NCBI GenBank assembly: GCA_046753625.1 | Contig: JBHHUB010000007.1 | Location: 1-42,577 of the forward strand | Length of the DNA stretch: 42,577 bases | From: JADFOB01 sp046753625 | Lineage (GTDB): Bacteria > Planctomycetota > Phycisphaerae > UBA1845 | Reading direction: 5' to 3' | Shown: positions 24,752-34,375 of the stretch, one piece after another | Layout: each line of letters starts with the position of its first letter | Position numbering within the stretch: position 1 is the stretch's first letter | Notes under the pieces: generated by a model | Seen by the model: only the letters and a program-made list of their open reading frames with translations | Database searches by the model: none | What the model was told of the DNA's origin: nothing | Made by a program: the position numbers and the translations under genes

Positions 24752-26116
24752 ATGATGAAGACGATCATCGAACCATTTCGAATCAAGAGCGTGGAGCCGA
24801 TTCGGCTGACCACGCCGGAAGAGCGCGAGCGTGTTCTCCGTGAAGCGCATTACAACCTGTTCGGCATCCGTGCGCGCGACGTGTTGATCGACTTGCTTAC
24901 CGACAGCGGCACGGGCGCCATGAGCAGCGAACAATGGGCTGCGATCATGCGCGGTGATGAATCCTACGCCGGCGCGGACAGCTTCTTCCGGTTGTACGAC
25001 AAGGTCAAAGAAATCACCGGGTTCGAGCACGTCTTGCCGACGCACCAGGGGCGCGCCAGCGAACGTATCCTTTTCGAATTGGTCGGCGGCCCCGGAATGA
25101 TCGTACCCAACAACAGCCATTTCGACACGACTCGGGCCAACGTCGAACATTCGGGGGCCGAGGCGATCGATCTGGTCATCGACGAGGCGTACGATCCACA
25201 GCGCCGCGTCCCTTTCAAGGGCAACATGGATGTCGACAAGCTGCGGGGGCTGATCGAGCGCGTCGGCGCCGAACGCATTCCGATCTGCATGGTGACGGTA
25301 ACCAACAACAGTGGCGGCGGACAACCGGTGAGCTTGCAGAATCTGCGCGAGGTGCGCGAGGTATGCCTGAGGCATGGCATTCCTCTGTTCCTCGACGCAT
25401 GCCGATTCGCGGAGAACGCGTACTTCATTCGGCGGCGCGAGGCAGGCATGGGCGATCGAAGCGCCAAGCAGATCGCGCGAGCCATGTTCGATCTGGCGGA
25501 CGGAGCAACCATCAGCGCCAAGAAAGACGGACTGGTGAACATCGGCGGCCTGCTGCTGCTTCGCGACGATGCCATGAACCTCAAAGCGCGCAACACGCTG
25601 ATTCTAACGGAAGGCTTTCCCACGTACGGCGGGCTGGCGGGTCGCGACTTGGACGCGCTGGCCCAGGGTTTGGAGGAAGTGCTTGATGAGCACTACCTGG
25701 CCTACCGCATACGCACGGTGGAATACCTGGGCGAACAACTGCTTGCGGCCGGTGTACCGATCGTCGAGCCGCCTGGCGGCCATGCCGTGTACATCGACGC
25801 GAAGCAATTTTGTCCCCATATCGAGCCGGAGCGATTCCCCGGACAGGCGATCGTGATCGGGCTGTACCGACTGGCCGGAATTCGCTCCGTGGAAATCGGC
25901 AGCGTCATGTTCGGCGGCGGTGAGCGATCCTCGGACTTGGAATTGGTTCGATTGGCCATCCCGAGGCGGGCGTACACGCAATCGCACATCGACTATGTGG
26001 TGGAAGCTGTAACAGAATTGTATCACCGACGAATGGAGTTGCGCGGGTTGAGAATCGTGAAGGAGCCCGAAGCGTTGCGTCATTTTACGGCGCAGTTTGA
26101 GGAGTTGAATTCGTAG
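24752..26116 (+). CDS. tnaA: tryptophanase (tryptophan indole-lyase)
   Basis: A 454-residue PLP beta-eliminating lyase that splits tryptophan to indole, pyruvate and ammonia. The ATG at 24752 has GGGAG nine bases upstream. Family motifs are IDLLTDSGTGAMSSEQW, THQGRASERI, TVTNNSGGGQPVS, DACRFAENAYFI, and SAKKDGLVNIGG with PLP lysine K258. Choice between tryptophanase and tyrosine phenol-lyase rests on active-site positions. HFDTTR has Asp125, as in tryptophanase, where tyrosine phenol-lyase has Thr. GIRSVEIGS has Val380 and Ile382, matching E. coli Val394 and Ile396, where tyrosine phenol-lyase has Met379 and Arg381. No tnaC-like leader peptide was seen upstream and no tryptophan permease gene follows. 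MoaA and PFOR genes lie downstream on the same strand; pyruvate from this enzyme is a PFOR substrate. Confidence 0.9.
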   Translation: MMKTIIEPFRIKSVEPIRLTTPEERERVLREAHYNLFGIRARDVLIDLLTDSGTGAMSSEQWAAIMRGDESYAGADSFFRLYDKVKEITGFEHVLPTHQGRASERILFELVGGPGMIVPNNSHFDTTRANVEHSGAEAIDLVIDEAYDPQRRVPFKGNMDVDKLRGLIERVGAERIPICMVTVTNNSGGGQPVSLQNLREVREVCLRHGIPLFLDACRFAENAYFIRRREAGMGDRSAKQIARAMFDLADGATISAKKDGLVNIGGLLLLRDDAMNLKARNTLILTEGFPTYGGLAGRDLDALAQGLEEVLDEHYLAYRIRTVEYLGEQLLAAGVPIVEPPGGHAVYIDAKQFCPHIEPERFPGQAIVIGLYRLAGIRSVEIGSVMFGGGERSSDLELVRLAIPRRAYTQSHIDYVVEAVTELYHRRMELRGLRIVKEPEALRHFTAQFEELNS

Positions 26117-26248
26117 GCGGCGGCCTGGACAACGCCCGCGCCAGCGGGTTGGCGGATGCGGGAAACTAGGCTAACATGACGGCGTGTCGTGCGGGCACCG
26201 CGCCCAGCGCGGGGGTGTCGCACGCGTTGCGAGAAGGAGGCCGATGCG

Positions 26249-27256
26249 GTGGTTAGTTTGACGGTCCAGCCAGATCACGCGAATCGATCCGACCTGATCG
26301 ACGGTTTCGGTCGCAAGATCGATCATCTTCGGTTGTCGCTGACCAGTGCGTGCGACCTGAACTGCGTCTACTGCAAGCCCGACCGGGGCGCACGCCCGGA
26401 TCCTCAAGCCGGCTTCTCGGACGAACAGCGGATCACGCTGGTGCATCACCTGCACCATCGTTACGGGCTGGCTCAAGTGCGTATTACCGGTGGGGAGCCT
26501 CTGGTGTACCCGCGGACGGTTTCGCTGATTGCGGGCATCCGCGACGCGCTACCGGACATCACCATCGCTATGACGACCAACGGCCGGCTCCTGTACCGCA
26601 AGGGGTTTGAGCTGCGCAATGCGGGCCTGACGCGGCTGAACATATCACTGGATTCGCTGGACGCGAAGCGCTACCACGAGCTGACGGGTGGCCGGTTGGA
26701 GGATGCGTTGCGCGGGATCGATTCGGTGCTGTTCCTCGGCTTTCCACCGCCGAAAATCAACGCGGTCGTGCTTCGCGGGGTGAACGATTGTGACATTGTT
26801 CCGCTCGCGGCGTGGGGGATCGCTCGCGGCTTGGTGGTCCGCTTCTTGGAAGCCATGCCGATCGGTCCGGCGGCGGCGATCAACCAGCAAGGCTTTGTCT
26901 CGGTGGTCGAGGTCCTTGAGATTCTCTCGAAGCGCTTCTCGATCGAGGCGCTGCCGCGTGGGGCCGGGGAAACGGCCAAGCTTTATCGGATTTCGGATGG
27001 GGATGCGACCGGCACCGTCGGCACGATCGGCTCGGTATCCGAGCCGTTTTGCACGGACTGCCGACGTATTCGGGTGACAGCGGAGGGGCGGCTCTATCCG
27101 TGTCTCTTGGACCATCGCTCGACGGATCTGACGGCTGCGTGGCGCGACGGGGTGCTTGATCCCGAACTGCTCGACCGGGCGTTTCAGACCAGCCTATCGG
27201 GCAAGAGCTTGTTCGGTGGGCGGCAAACGACGTCGATGGTTACGCTCGGTGGGTAA
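26249..27256 (+). CDS. moaA: GTP 3',8-cyclase MoaA
   Basis: A 335-residue radical-SAM enzyme for the first step of molybdenum cofactor synthesis, rearranging GTP to 3',8-cyclo-GTP. The GTG at 26249 is chosen because a perfect AAGGAGG lies eight bases upstream; the frame is open to 26189. The radical-SAM cluster is CDLNCVYC near residue 34, and the SAM-contacting RITGGEPLVYP follows. The second [4Fe-4S] site has the MoaA pattern CTDC, 13 residues, then Cys (VTAEGRLYPCLL). The protein ends in LGG, the double-glycine tail required by MoaA. It is about 130 bases after tnaA on the same strand. No moaC, moaB, moeA or molybdoenzyme gene is in the window, so it is an isolated member of the pathway. 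Confidence 0.88.
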   Translation: MVSLTVQPDHANRSDLIDGFGRKIDHLRLSLTSACDLNCVYCKPDRGARPDPQAGFSDEQRITLVHHLHHRYGLAQVRITGGEPLVYPRTVSLIAGIRDALPDITIAMTTNGRLLYRKGFELRNAGLTRLNISLDSLDAKRYHELTGGRLEDALRGIDSVLFLGFPPPKINAVVLRGVNDCDIVPLAAWGIARGLVVRFLEAMPIGPAAAINQQGFVSVVEVLEILSKRFSIEALPRGAGETAKLYRISDGDATGTVGTIGSVSEPFCTDCRRIRVTAEGRLYPCLLDHRSTDLTAAWRDGVLDPELLDRAFQTSLSGKSLFGGRQTTSMVTLGG

Positions 27257-27317
27257 GGGCCTGCGCTGCGGCGTGAGCCGTGCCCGCAGCGGGCGTTGCT
27301 TCGACCGCCGATCGCCG

Positions 27318-27354
27318 GCCCGGCAGGCGTCCCCGCGTTCGCCCGGGCTTTTTT
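27318..27354 (+). terminator. Rho-independent terminator after moaA
   Basis: GCCCGG (27318-27323) pairs with CCGGGC (27343-27348), followed at once by six T residues. It separates moaA from the long PFOR gene. The loop of 19 bases is itself GC-rich and may fold. Confidence 0.6.
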
Positions 27355-27603
27355 CACGATATTTTTGCTCGCCAATGATCCGATGTTCTAAACAAGGAAT
27401 GACCCGATCAACCCGAGGGCGGCATGCCGTGCGTTGATTCGCGTGCAACGCCGATGGCAGTGTAACGTGACTTGGGCCGCGGTTTGTGGTACCGTTGGCC
27501 CTTTGCCCCAAACGGGGCCGCGGGCTTGGCCCGGCACGCATTCGGGTTGCGAGGTCTTATTGTCATACACCAGGCCGGATGGGAGGATGATCCGAGAATC
27601 ACA

Positions 27604-30600
27604 ATGAATCAGCAACCACGCTTTCCCGGAATTCGCATCAACACGAACGGGAACCAACTTGTCAGCTATTACACGGAAGCACGCATCGCGGAAGGCGGCG
27701 TGTTCTATCCCATCACCCCTTCGACCGAGATGGGTGAGATGTTCCAGCAGGCGTATGCCGAGGGCAAGCTCAACGTCTTCGGGCACACCAAGGTAGCCAT
27801 CGAGGCGGAAGGCGAACACGCCGCGCAGGGTGGGGCGATCACGCTCTCCGTGGCCGGCCGACGGACCGTCAATTTCACGTCGGGCCAGGGCATCGTCTAC
27901 GGCCTAGAGGAATACTACCACGCGCCCGGCAAGTGTGCGACGATGGTTCTCGAGGTGGCCGCGCGAGCGCTGACCAAGCATGCCCTCAACGTCCACTGCG
28001 GACATGATGACGTATACGCGGCACTGGACACCGGATGGATCGTCCTGTTCGCCAAGGATGCCCAGCAGGCGGCCGACCAGGCGCTGATCATTCGCAAGGT
28101 CGCCGAATTGAGCTTGACGCCCGGCATCAACGCCCAGGACGGCTTCCTGACGTCACACCTGCAGCGCATGTTCTACATGCACGAAGCCGAACTGATCCGC
28201 GAGTTCCTCGGTTCACCGGATGACCTGATTGATTGTCCCACGCCCGCCCAGCGCGAGTTGTTCGGGCCGAAGCGCCGTCGCCTGCCCCGCATGATCGACC
28301 TGACGAACCCGATACTGCTCGGCCCGGTTCAGAACCAGGAACATTACATGAACGGCGTGGTGGCGCGGCGCGATTGTTTCGCCGAGCCGATTCTCCAGTT
28401 CCTTACCGACGCCTACGCCGAGTTCGCCTCGCTGACGGGCCGGGACTACGGGCTGGTCTCCTGCTACAAGACGAAGGACGCGGACACCGTATTCATCTCA
28501 ATCGGCTCGGCGGCCGAGAATATCGAAGCCGCGGTGGATCACCTGCGCACGACGCGCGACGCTCAGGTGGGCTCGATCCATGTCAATGTGCTGCGTCCCT
28601 TCCCCAGCGCGGCCATCGTGAGCGCCATCCGGGGCAAGAAACGCGTCATCGTGCTGGAGCGGACGGACGAGGCACTCGCCGGTGACAACCCACTGGGGCG
28701 CGACATCCGAACGGCTTTGAGCAAGGCGCTCAGTCTGAACGGGAGTTCGGGCCATGCCGACCTGCCGACCATCCACGCGCGCGAGGTGCCGCGCGTGTTC
28801 AGCGGCGTGTACGGTCTTGGGTCCAGGGATTTTCGCCCGGAGGACATCTTAGGCGCATACGAATACGCTGCTGGATCGCTGAAGCGCAAGGACGGCAAGT
28901 CCGCGGATCAGGATGAATCCTTCTTCGTGCTCGGTGTGGATCATCCCTACCGGGTGCGATCGGAAGAACATCCTTCGCTGCTGCCCCAAGGCGCCATCGC
29001 CGTCCGCCTCCACTCCATCGGCGGCTGGGGCATGATCACCACCGGCAAGAACCTCGGGGGAATCATCGGGAGTTTCGGCGACCACATCGTCAAGCAAAAG
29101 GGGCAATGTGACGAGTCGGGACGCCTCAAAGAAGCGATCTACGTCAGCGCCAACCCCAAGTACGGGTCTGAGAAGAAAGGGGCGCCGACGAACTACTTCC
29201 TGGTGGTCGCGCCGGAGCCGATTCGCGTCAATTGCGACCTGCGGCACGTGGACGTGGTGCTGTGCTGCGATCCCAAGGCATTTACCCACACCAATCCGCT
29301 GTTCGGGCTCAATGAGGGCGGCGCGTTTGTCTGGGAATCGTCCGAAACACCCGAACAGGCTTGGACGCGCATCCCGGTGCATTTGCGCAACGAAATCATC
29401 GAGAAGAACATCCGCTTGTACATTTTGCGTGGTTTTGAAATCGCCCGCGATGCAACGCCGCGACCGGACCTGCAACTTCGCATGCAAGGCAACGCCTTCC
29501 TCGGCGCGTTCTTCAAAGTTTCGCCGTTTCTGGATCAACACGGGATCAGCTACGATCACTACAAATCCGTGGTGCGCGAGCAATATGAGCAGAAGTTCGG
29601 CCGGTTCGGTGAGGCCGTGGTGGACGCAAACATGAAGGTCATGATCGACGGCTACGAACGGGTGACGGAAGTGCCGAAGGGAGACGTCGACGCGGCCGAC
29701 CGATCCAGCATGCGCGGGCTGCCCGTGTTGCCCGTGTCGTCGAGTTGTGGCGACAGCGGACGAAGCTGGCGCGAACGCTGCATCGCCGATGAGGCCCAAG
29801 GCGAGCGTGCGGCGGTGTTTCAACTGGCCACGTTCGATCGCGAGTTCCGTGCCGGGCTTGGCTACGACCAGCCGGCTTCGACGTTGGCATCGGTCGGCGT
29901 GATGGCGTCGGCAACGGGCGCGACGGCCTCGAAATCCGTGGCCCGCCGGGAAACGCCGGTGTTTATCGCGGAGAATTGCACGCAGTGCATGGAATGCATT
30001 GCCGCCTGCCCCGATACGGCGCTCCCCAACACCGCGCAAGACTTGGGTACGGTCCTCAAGACGGCCGCGATGAATTACGTAACCGACCCCGAACAACGCA
30101 CCAAGCTGCTGGCCGCGATGGGGTCGGTCGAACAAGAGGTGCGTGCCGCCATGCGGGACAACGTCAAGGCCAAGCGGCTCGTGCCGTTCAAGGACATCGT
30201 ACGCCGCGAGGTGGAGGCGCTCGCCGACATCGACAGCGACGCCCGCAGGGAATTCTGCTCGATCATCGATCTGCTGCCGCTGGCGTACTCGAAGACCCAC
30301 GCGATTTTCAACAGCATCGAAAAAAAGAGTGAAGGCGACGGCGGGCTGTTTGCCATTTTCGTTTCGGATCTGTGCAAAGGCTGCGCGGAGTGCGTCACGG
30401 AATGCGGCAGCCATGAAGCGCTCATCATGGAAGCCGATAGCGAGGAACTCAACGCACGCTACGCCACGACGAAAGCGTTCTTCGATCTGCTGCCGGATAC
30501 GGATCGGAAATACCTCGGGCGCTACGACGACGACCACCCGCAGGATTCGCGAGCGGCGGCGCTGCGCAACCACTTGATGGTGCGGCGCAACTATGAAGCC

Positions 30601-32298
30601 CTTGTTTCCGGGGATGGTGCGTGCGCCGGCTGCGGTGAGAAGAGCGTATTGCGTGCCCTGGCGTCTATGACCGAAGCGTACATGCGGGCGCTGTTCCATG
30701 CCAAGGCCGATCGGCTGCGTGAGAAGGCGGATCAGCTCGAGCAGCAAGGTGCCGCCCGACTTGCCGCGTTGCAGGAGCGTCATCACGACCAATACGACGC
30801 TTTCCGACACACCGTCGCCCATCTGGTCATGGGGCTTGGCGGTGAGGACGCGGCGGATACGCGCAAACGGATGGACGCTCACGGCGACATCACGGATCAG
30901 GAAATCATCGACGCCCTCGTGGCGGTGATGCGCCAGGATGCCTTCAACCACAAAGACCTGCAAGCCGTCGACGGACGTCTTGCCAACGGGATGGCCGTGA
31001 TGGCGATGGGCGCCTCCACCGGATGCAACACGGTCTACGGCTCGACGCCGCCGAGCAATCCCCATCCCTATCCGTGGATGAACTCACTCTTCCAGGACGG
31101 AGCTACCGTCGCATGGATCATGGGTGAGAGCTTCATCATGGATCACGCGCGTCGATCCGTCATTCCGGAGCGCCTCACCGACACGCTCCTCGGTCCAGCC
31201 GGCGATGGGCTCGACGAGCAAGCGTTCTTCCAGCTCGCGCATCTCGACGACACGCTCATGACCGATCAGGAAATCAAAGAGCTCCCCAAGGTTTGGGCGG
31301 TTGGCGGCGACGGAGCCTTCGGCGACATCGGGTTCCAGAATGTTTCCAAGGTTGTTTTGCAAAACCGGCCCAACGTTAAAATCCTGATGCTCGACACGCA
31401 GGTCTACTCCAACACGGGCGGCCAGAATTCCGACTCGTCCCCCTTGCCGGGCGGATTCGACATGAATCAGTTCGGAGCCGCCACACAAGGCAAACTCGTG
31501 GAGAAGAAAAGCCTGGCCGAGATCTTCGCATCGGGGCACGGCTCACCGTTCGTCGCTCAGATTTCGATCGCCAACGCGGCCAAGCTCTACAAGACCGTTT
31601 TGGACGCCCTCGAATACCGGGGCACGGCCTTCCTGCAATGCTTCACCACCTGCCAACCGGAACACGGTGTCGGCGACGACATGGCGAGCGTTCAGGCCAA
31701 GCGAATCCGGGATTCGCGCGGCATGCCGGAATTCGTATTCAATCCCTCGGCCGGGGAAACGTACCCCGAAGCCTTCGATTTGAAGGGCAACCCCTCCACC
31801 AAGACGGACTGGTGGAAAACTCAGTTCAAGCGCACGGGAGAAAGCTACTCCTACACGGTAGCGCACTGGGCTGCCACGGAAGCTCGATTCCGCAGGCATT
31901 TCAAACGCATCGATGAGGCTGCCGCCCGGAAGCTGGTTCCGCTGGAGGGCATGTTGATGCGTCTGACTCAAGATGACATCATGCACCGCCGCCACCTTGA
32001 TGCACAGCACCGCGCGTTTGTGCCGGATTTCGGAGTTTCTGTGTGTGCTGACGTCGGAGACGGCAAACCACGATGGCTGGCGGTGTCGCGTCAAATGGTT
32101 TTGTTTTGCGTGGAACGGCGCAAAGCCTGGCGCGTCCTTCAGAGCAAGTGCGGTATCGAAAACGCCGACTACCTGGCGCAGCGGGCGTTGCTCAAGGCGG
32201 TAGGCGAGGGAGAAGTTTCGCTGGACACCTTCCTGACCGACACCAGAGCCTTCGGCAAACCGGCCAAGAAGCCGACCCAGGAACCTGTCGTGAAGTAG
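27604..32298 (+). CDS. nifJ: pyruvate:ferredoxin oxidoreductase, long single-chain form
   Basis: A 1564-residue fused alpha-gamma-delta-beta 2-oxoacid oxidoreductase that converts pyruvate and CoA to acetyl-CoA and CO2 and reduces ferredoxin or flavodoxin. The Met of MNQQPRFPGIRINTNGNQLV is taken; GGGAGG lies about 16 bases upstream, so translation initiation is not clear-cut, and the frame is open to 27472. The N-terminal part has VFYPITPSTEMGEM and the SGQGIVYGLEE segment; the gamma part has HSIGGWGMITTGKNLGG. The delta part has CTQCMECIAACP (from 792) and CKGCAECVTECG (from 924). The beta part has GACAGCGE (Cys1007) and the thiamine diphosphate motif GGDGAFGDIGFQN near 1235 with NTGGQNSDSSP. 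Ordinary PFORs have about 1170-1230 residues. The excess here is an insertion of about 75 residues between the two ferredoxin motifs, added sequence in the beta part, and a C-terminal tail of about 130. The 347-base gap before it holds a terminator but no clear promoter. Confidence 0.88.
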   Translation: MNQQPRFPGIRINTNGNQLVSYYTEARIAEGGVFYPITPSTEMGEMFQQAYAEGKLNVFGHTKVAIEAEGEHAAQGGAITLSVAGRRTVNFTSGQGIVYGLEEYYHAPGKCATMVLEVAARALTKHALNVHCGHDDVYAALDTGWIVLFAKDAQQAADQALIIRKVAELSLTPGINAQDGFLTSHLQRMFYMHEAELIREFLGSPDDLIDCPTPAQRELFGPKRRRLPRMIDLTNPILLGPVQNQEHYMNGVVARRDCFAEPILQFLTDAYAEFASLTGRDYGLVSCYKTKDADTVFISIGSAAENIEAAVDHLRTTRDAQVGSIHVNVLRPFPSAAIVSAIRGKKRVIVLERTDEALAGDNPLGRDIRTALSKALSLNGSSGHADLPTIHAREVPRVFSGVYGLGSRDFRPEDILGAYEYAAGSLKRKDGKSADQDESFFVLGVDHPYRVRSEEHPSLLPQGAIAVRLHSIGGWGMITTGKNLGGIIGSFGDHIVKQKGQCDESGRLKEAIYVSANPKYGSEKKGAPTNYFLVVAPEPIRVNCDLRHVDVVLCCDPKAFTHTNPLFGLNEGGAFVWESSETPEQAWTRIPVHLRNEIIEKNIRLYILRGFEIARDATPRPDLQLRMQGNAFLGAFFKVSPFLDQHGISYDHYKSVVREQYEQKFGRFGEAVVDANMKVMIDGYERVTEVPKGDVDAADRSSMRGLPVLPVSSSCGDSGRSWRERCIADEAQGERAAVFQLATFDREFRAGLGYDQPASTLASVGVMASATGATASKSVARRETPVFIAENCTQCMECIAACPDTALPNTAQDLGTVLKTAAMNYVTDPEQRTKLLAAMGSVEQEVRAAMRDNVKAKRLVPFKDIVRREVEALADIDSDARREFCSIIDLLPLAYSKTHAIFNSIEKKSEGDGGLFAIFVSDLCKGCAECVTECGSHEALIMEADSEELNARYATTKAFFDLLPDTDRKYLGRYDDDHPQDSRAAALRNHLMVRRNYEALVSGDGACAGCGEKSVLRALASMTEAYMRALFHAKADRLREKADQLEQQGAARLAALQERHHDQYDAFRHTVAHLVMGLGGEDAADTRKRMDAHGDITDQEIIDALVAVMRQDAFNHKDLQAVDGRLANGMAVMAMGASTGCNTVYGSTPPSNPHPYPWMNSLFQDGATVAWIMGESFIMDHARRSVIPERLTDTLLGPAGDGLDEQAFFQLAHLDDTLMTDQEIKELPKVWAVGGDGAFGDIGFQNVSKVVLQNRPNVKILMLDTQVYSNTGGQNSDSSPLPGGFDMNQFGAATQGKLVEKKSLAEIFASGHGSPFVAQISIANAAKLYKTVLDALEYRGTAFLQCFTTCQPEHGVGDDMASVQAKRIRDSRGMPEFVFNPSAGETYPEAFDLKGNPSTKTDWWKTQFKRTGESYSYTVAHWAATEARFRRHFKRIDEAAARKLVPLEGMLMRLTQDDIMHRRHLDAQHRAFVPDFGVSVCADVGDGKPRWLAVSRQMVLFCVERRKAWRVLQSKCGIENADYLAQRALLKAVGEGEVSLDTFLTDTRAFGKPAKKPTQEPVVK

Positions 32299-32398
32299 GC
32301 AGTCGGGCACCGATCGCTTGGATGGTGTTTCGGACGTGGATTGGCCGGCCGGCCGCCGGCGTCGCGTCCGAGAACCAGTTGTTCAACAGGCGGCTAAA

Positions 32399-32415
32399 GC
32401 CCCCGACTCAGGGGC
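32399..32415. terminator. hairpin between convergent nifJ and CRTAC1-like gene
   Basis: GCCCC-N7-GGGGC forms a hairpin that overlaps the last codons and the stop of the minus-strand gene. Just upstream at about 32344-32360 is a GGCCGGCC-rich palindrome. Together they would serve both convergent genes. There is no T-tract. Confidence 0.4.
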
Positions 32416-34201
32416 GTTTCCCCTTGCCTTTGCGCAACTCATGTTGGCGGCCGGCGGCAAATGGCCCAAATGCCTCGGTCGCTCCGTCCGGCCAGGTGAC
32501 CGCAACTTCGTCCACCCGGTCTCGCGCTGCCAGCCCGAAGTGTACGCGCGGATCGTTGCTGCTTAGATAACCATACGCCGGTTGCAACAGGGCATACCGA
32601 ATTAGATCGCCGGCTTGAAGCCGCAGCGTCGCCCCGATAGCATCCGAGCCGTGCTCGTTGACCGCGCGGAAGGTGATCCAGTTGCCGCCGGCCACCGTGT
32701 TCTCGAGGAGGTGGGCCCGCGCATCCTTGTTGACCACAATGATGTCGATGTCGCCATCGTTATCGAGATCGGCCAGTGCAGTACCCCGAGACGTTGCGAC
32801 CAACGGCGTCCGCGTTCCCCCTTTGGGTAGAATCTCCTCGAAGCGGCCCGCGTCCGCCGCGTTGTGGCCGACCATGGAAAGAAGCAAATCGGGTTCGGCG
32901 TAGGGATCGAGCGCATCGCACAGCGGTTCGAACAGCGACACGCGTCCATTGGCAACGAAGACATCGGGGCGGCTGTCGTGGTTGAAATCGGCCATGCCCA
33001 ACCCAAAGCCGGTGTAGGCCACCGACGGCGCCGCCAGCCCCAGGACGTTTGTCGCATCTTCAAAGAAAGCGCCTTGGTTGCGGTACAACGTGTTGGATTC
33101 GTTCCGCCAGTGTGAAAGAAACATATCCCAGTCGCCGTCATCGTCTACGTCCGCGGCTTGAACGCCCATCCCGGCCTCGGCCGAGCCGACCCGATTGAAC
33201 GCGCATCCGGACAGCAGGGATTCGTCCACGAAGGCGGCGTCCCCATCGTTGATCCAAAGCTGATTGGCGACCTGATCGTTGGCCACGTAGACGTCCGGGA
33301 TGCCGTCCTGATTGAAATCCGCAATCGCCACGCCCAGACCGTTGCCCACCGCCCGCCGCAACCCGGCTTGCTCACTGATATCAGCGAACCGTCCCTGTCC
33401 AAGATTCTGATACAAGACATCGGAGACGGGGCTGTATTGCATGGGGCTGCAGTAGTCCGATCGGCCGTCGGCCGCCAGGCACGGCCGCTCACCCTCGCGG
33501 CTCCAGTTCACATAGTTCGTCACCCAGAGATCAAGCCGTCCGTCGCGATTCAAATCGACAAACGCCGCACTGGATCCCCAGCGGACGTCGCCGACTCCGG
33601 CGGAAGCGGTAACTTCGGTGAATGATCCGTCGCCGTTGTTGTGGTACAAGACGTTGGCACCGACGTTGGTCACGTACAGATCCGTGCGACCATCGGCGTC
33701 GTAATCGCCGCAGGCGCAGCCCATCCCATAGGACGTGTCGCCGACGCCGGCGGATGTGGTAACGTCCTCAAACGAGCGATGCCCCAGGTTTCGGAATAGT
33801 CGATTGCCCGCCCCTGACGCCGCGTCGTGGTTGAGTGATCCGCCTTGAACGAAGTAGACATCCATCAGCCCATCGCCGTCAAAGTCGAGCACACAGACGC
33901 CGCCGCACATGATCTCCGGGAACCAGCGCCGCGTTTCATGCCCGGAGCAATGCACGAAATCCAGATGCCATGACATGCCCACCTCGCGAAACCACGGTCT
34001 ATCAATGGCTTCCGATTCCGGCGGCGCGGGCAGCGGCGCCCTCCTCAAAGGCGCGGTTGGGGCTTCGGGACGAGACGCCGCCGGCAGCGGCGGCGATTCG
34101 TTCAGGATAAAGACCACAAGGCCGACGGTACCGGCCACGAGGAGCGAAGCGGCTCCCAGCCATCGCAGCGCCATGGCTCTGCGGAGGCCATGCCCCGACA
34201 T
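32408..34201 (-). CDS. CRTAC1-like protein: FG-GAP/VCBS repeats plus ASPIC/UnbV domain
   Basis: About 597 residues from the Met of MSGHGLRRAMALRW; starts at 34246 or 34174 are also possible and no Shine-Dalgarno decides. Residues 10-35 are a signal anchor (LGAASLLVAGTVGLVVFIL), so the bulk lies outside the cytoplasm. Seven FG-GAP-like calcium loops are visible, including LDFDGDGLMDVYF, GDYDADGRTDLYV, ADFNQDGIPDVYV and ADLDNDGDIDIIV, which should form a beta-propeller. The last 90 residues are an ASPIC/UnbV domain with WITFRAVNEHGSDAIGATL and VTWPDGATEAF. Function of the family is not established; it is widespread in Planctomycetes and Acidobacteria. It follows a TPR anchor gene, a common pairing, and is probably cotranscribed with it. 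Confidence 0.85.
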   Translation of the reverse strand: MSGHGLRRAMALRWLGAASLLVAGTVGLVVFILNESPPLPAASRPEAPTAPLRRAPLPAPPESEAIDRPWFREVGMSWHLDFVHCSGHETRRWFPEIMCGGVCVLDFDGDGLMDVYFVQGGSLNHDAASGAGNRLFRNLGHRSFEDVTTSAGVGDTSYGMGCACGDYDADGRTDLYVTNVGANVLYHNNGDGSFTEVTASAGVGDVRWGSSAAFVDLNRDGRLDLWVTNYVNWSREGERPCLAADGRSDYCSPMQYSPVSDVLYQNLGQGRFADISEQAGLRRAVGNGLGVAIADFNQDGIPDVYVANDQVANQLWINDGDAAFVDESLLSGCAFNRVGSAEAGMGVQAADVDDDGDWDMFLSHWRNESNTLYRNQGAFFEDATNVLGLAAPSVAYTGFGLGMADFNHDSRPDVFVANGRVSLFEPLCDALDPYAEPDLLLSMVGHNAADAGRFEEILPKGGTRTPLVATSRGTALADLDNDGDIDIIVVNKDARAHLLENTVAGGNWITFRAVNEHGSDAIGATLRLQAGDLIRYALLQPAYGYLSSNDPRVHFGLAARDRVDEVAVTWPDGATEAFGPFAAGRQHELRKGKGKRP

Positions 34202-34375
34202 CAAACCCCGGCCGGAACACAGCAGCAATCTAATGCGGTACTTCATGAATCCAGCGCCGCGTTTCATAGACCCTGGCACGGCGGCCGGCCCCGACGCCGG
34301 CCCCAAGCCGCGAGCCTGGGCCCGTGCGGCCGTCGGGGCCGGCCCACCGACCGCTGCACACAAGACGCCGCCGCT

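Noticed and set aside
28849..31065. 738-codon open frame on the minus strand inside nifJ
   Set aside because: It is antisense to a clearly recognised PFOR; its translation has no recognisable domain and arises from GC-rich third positions.
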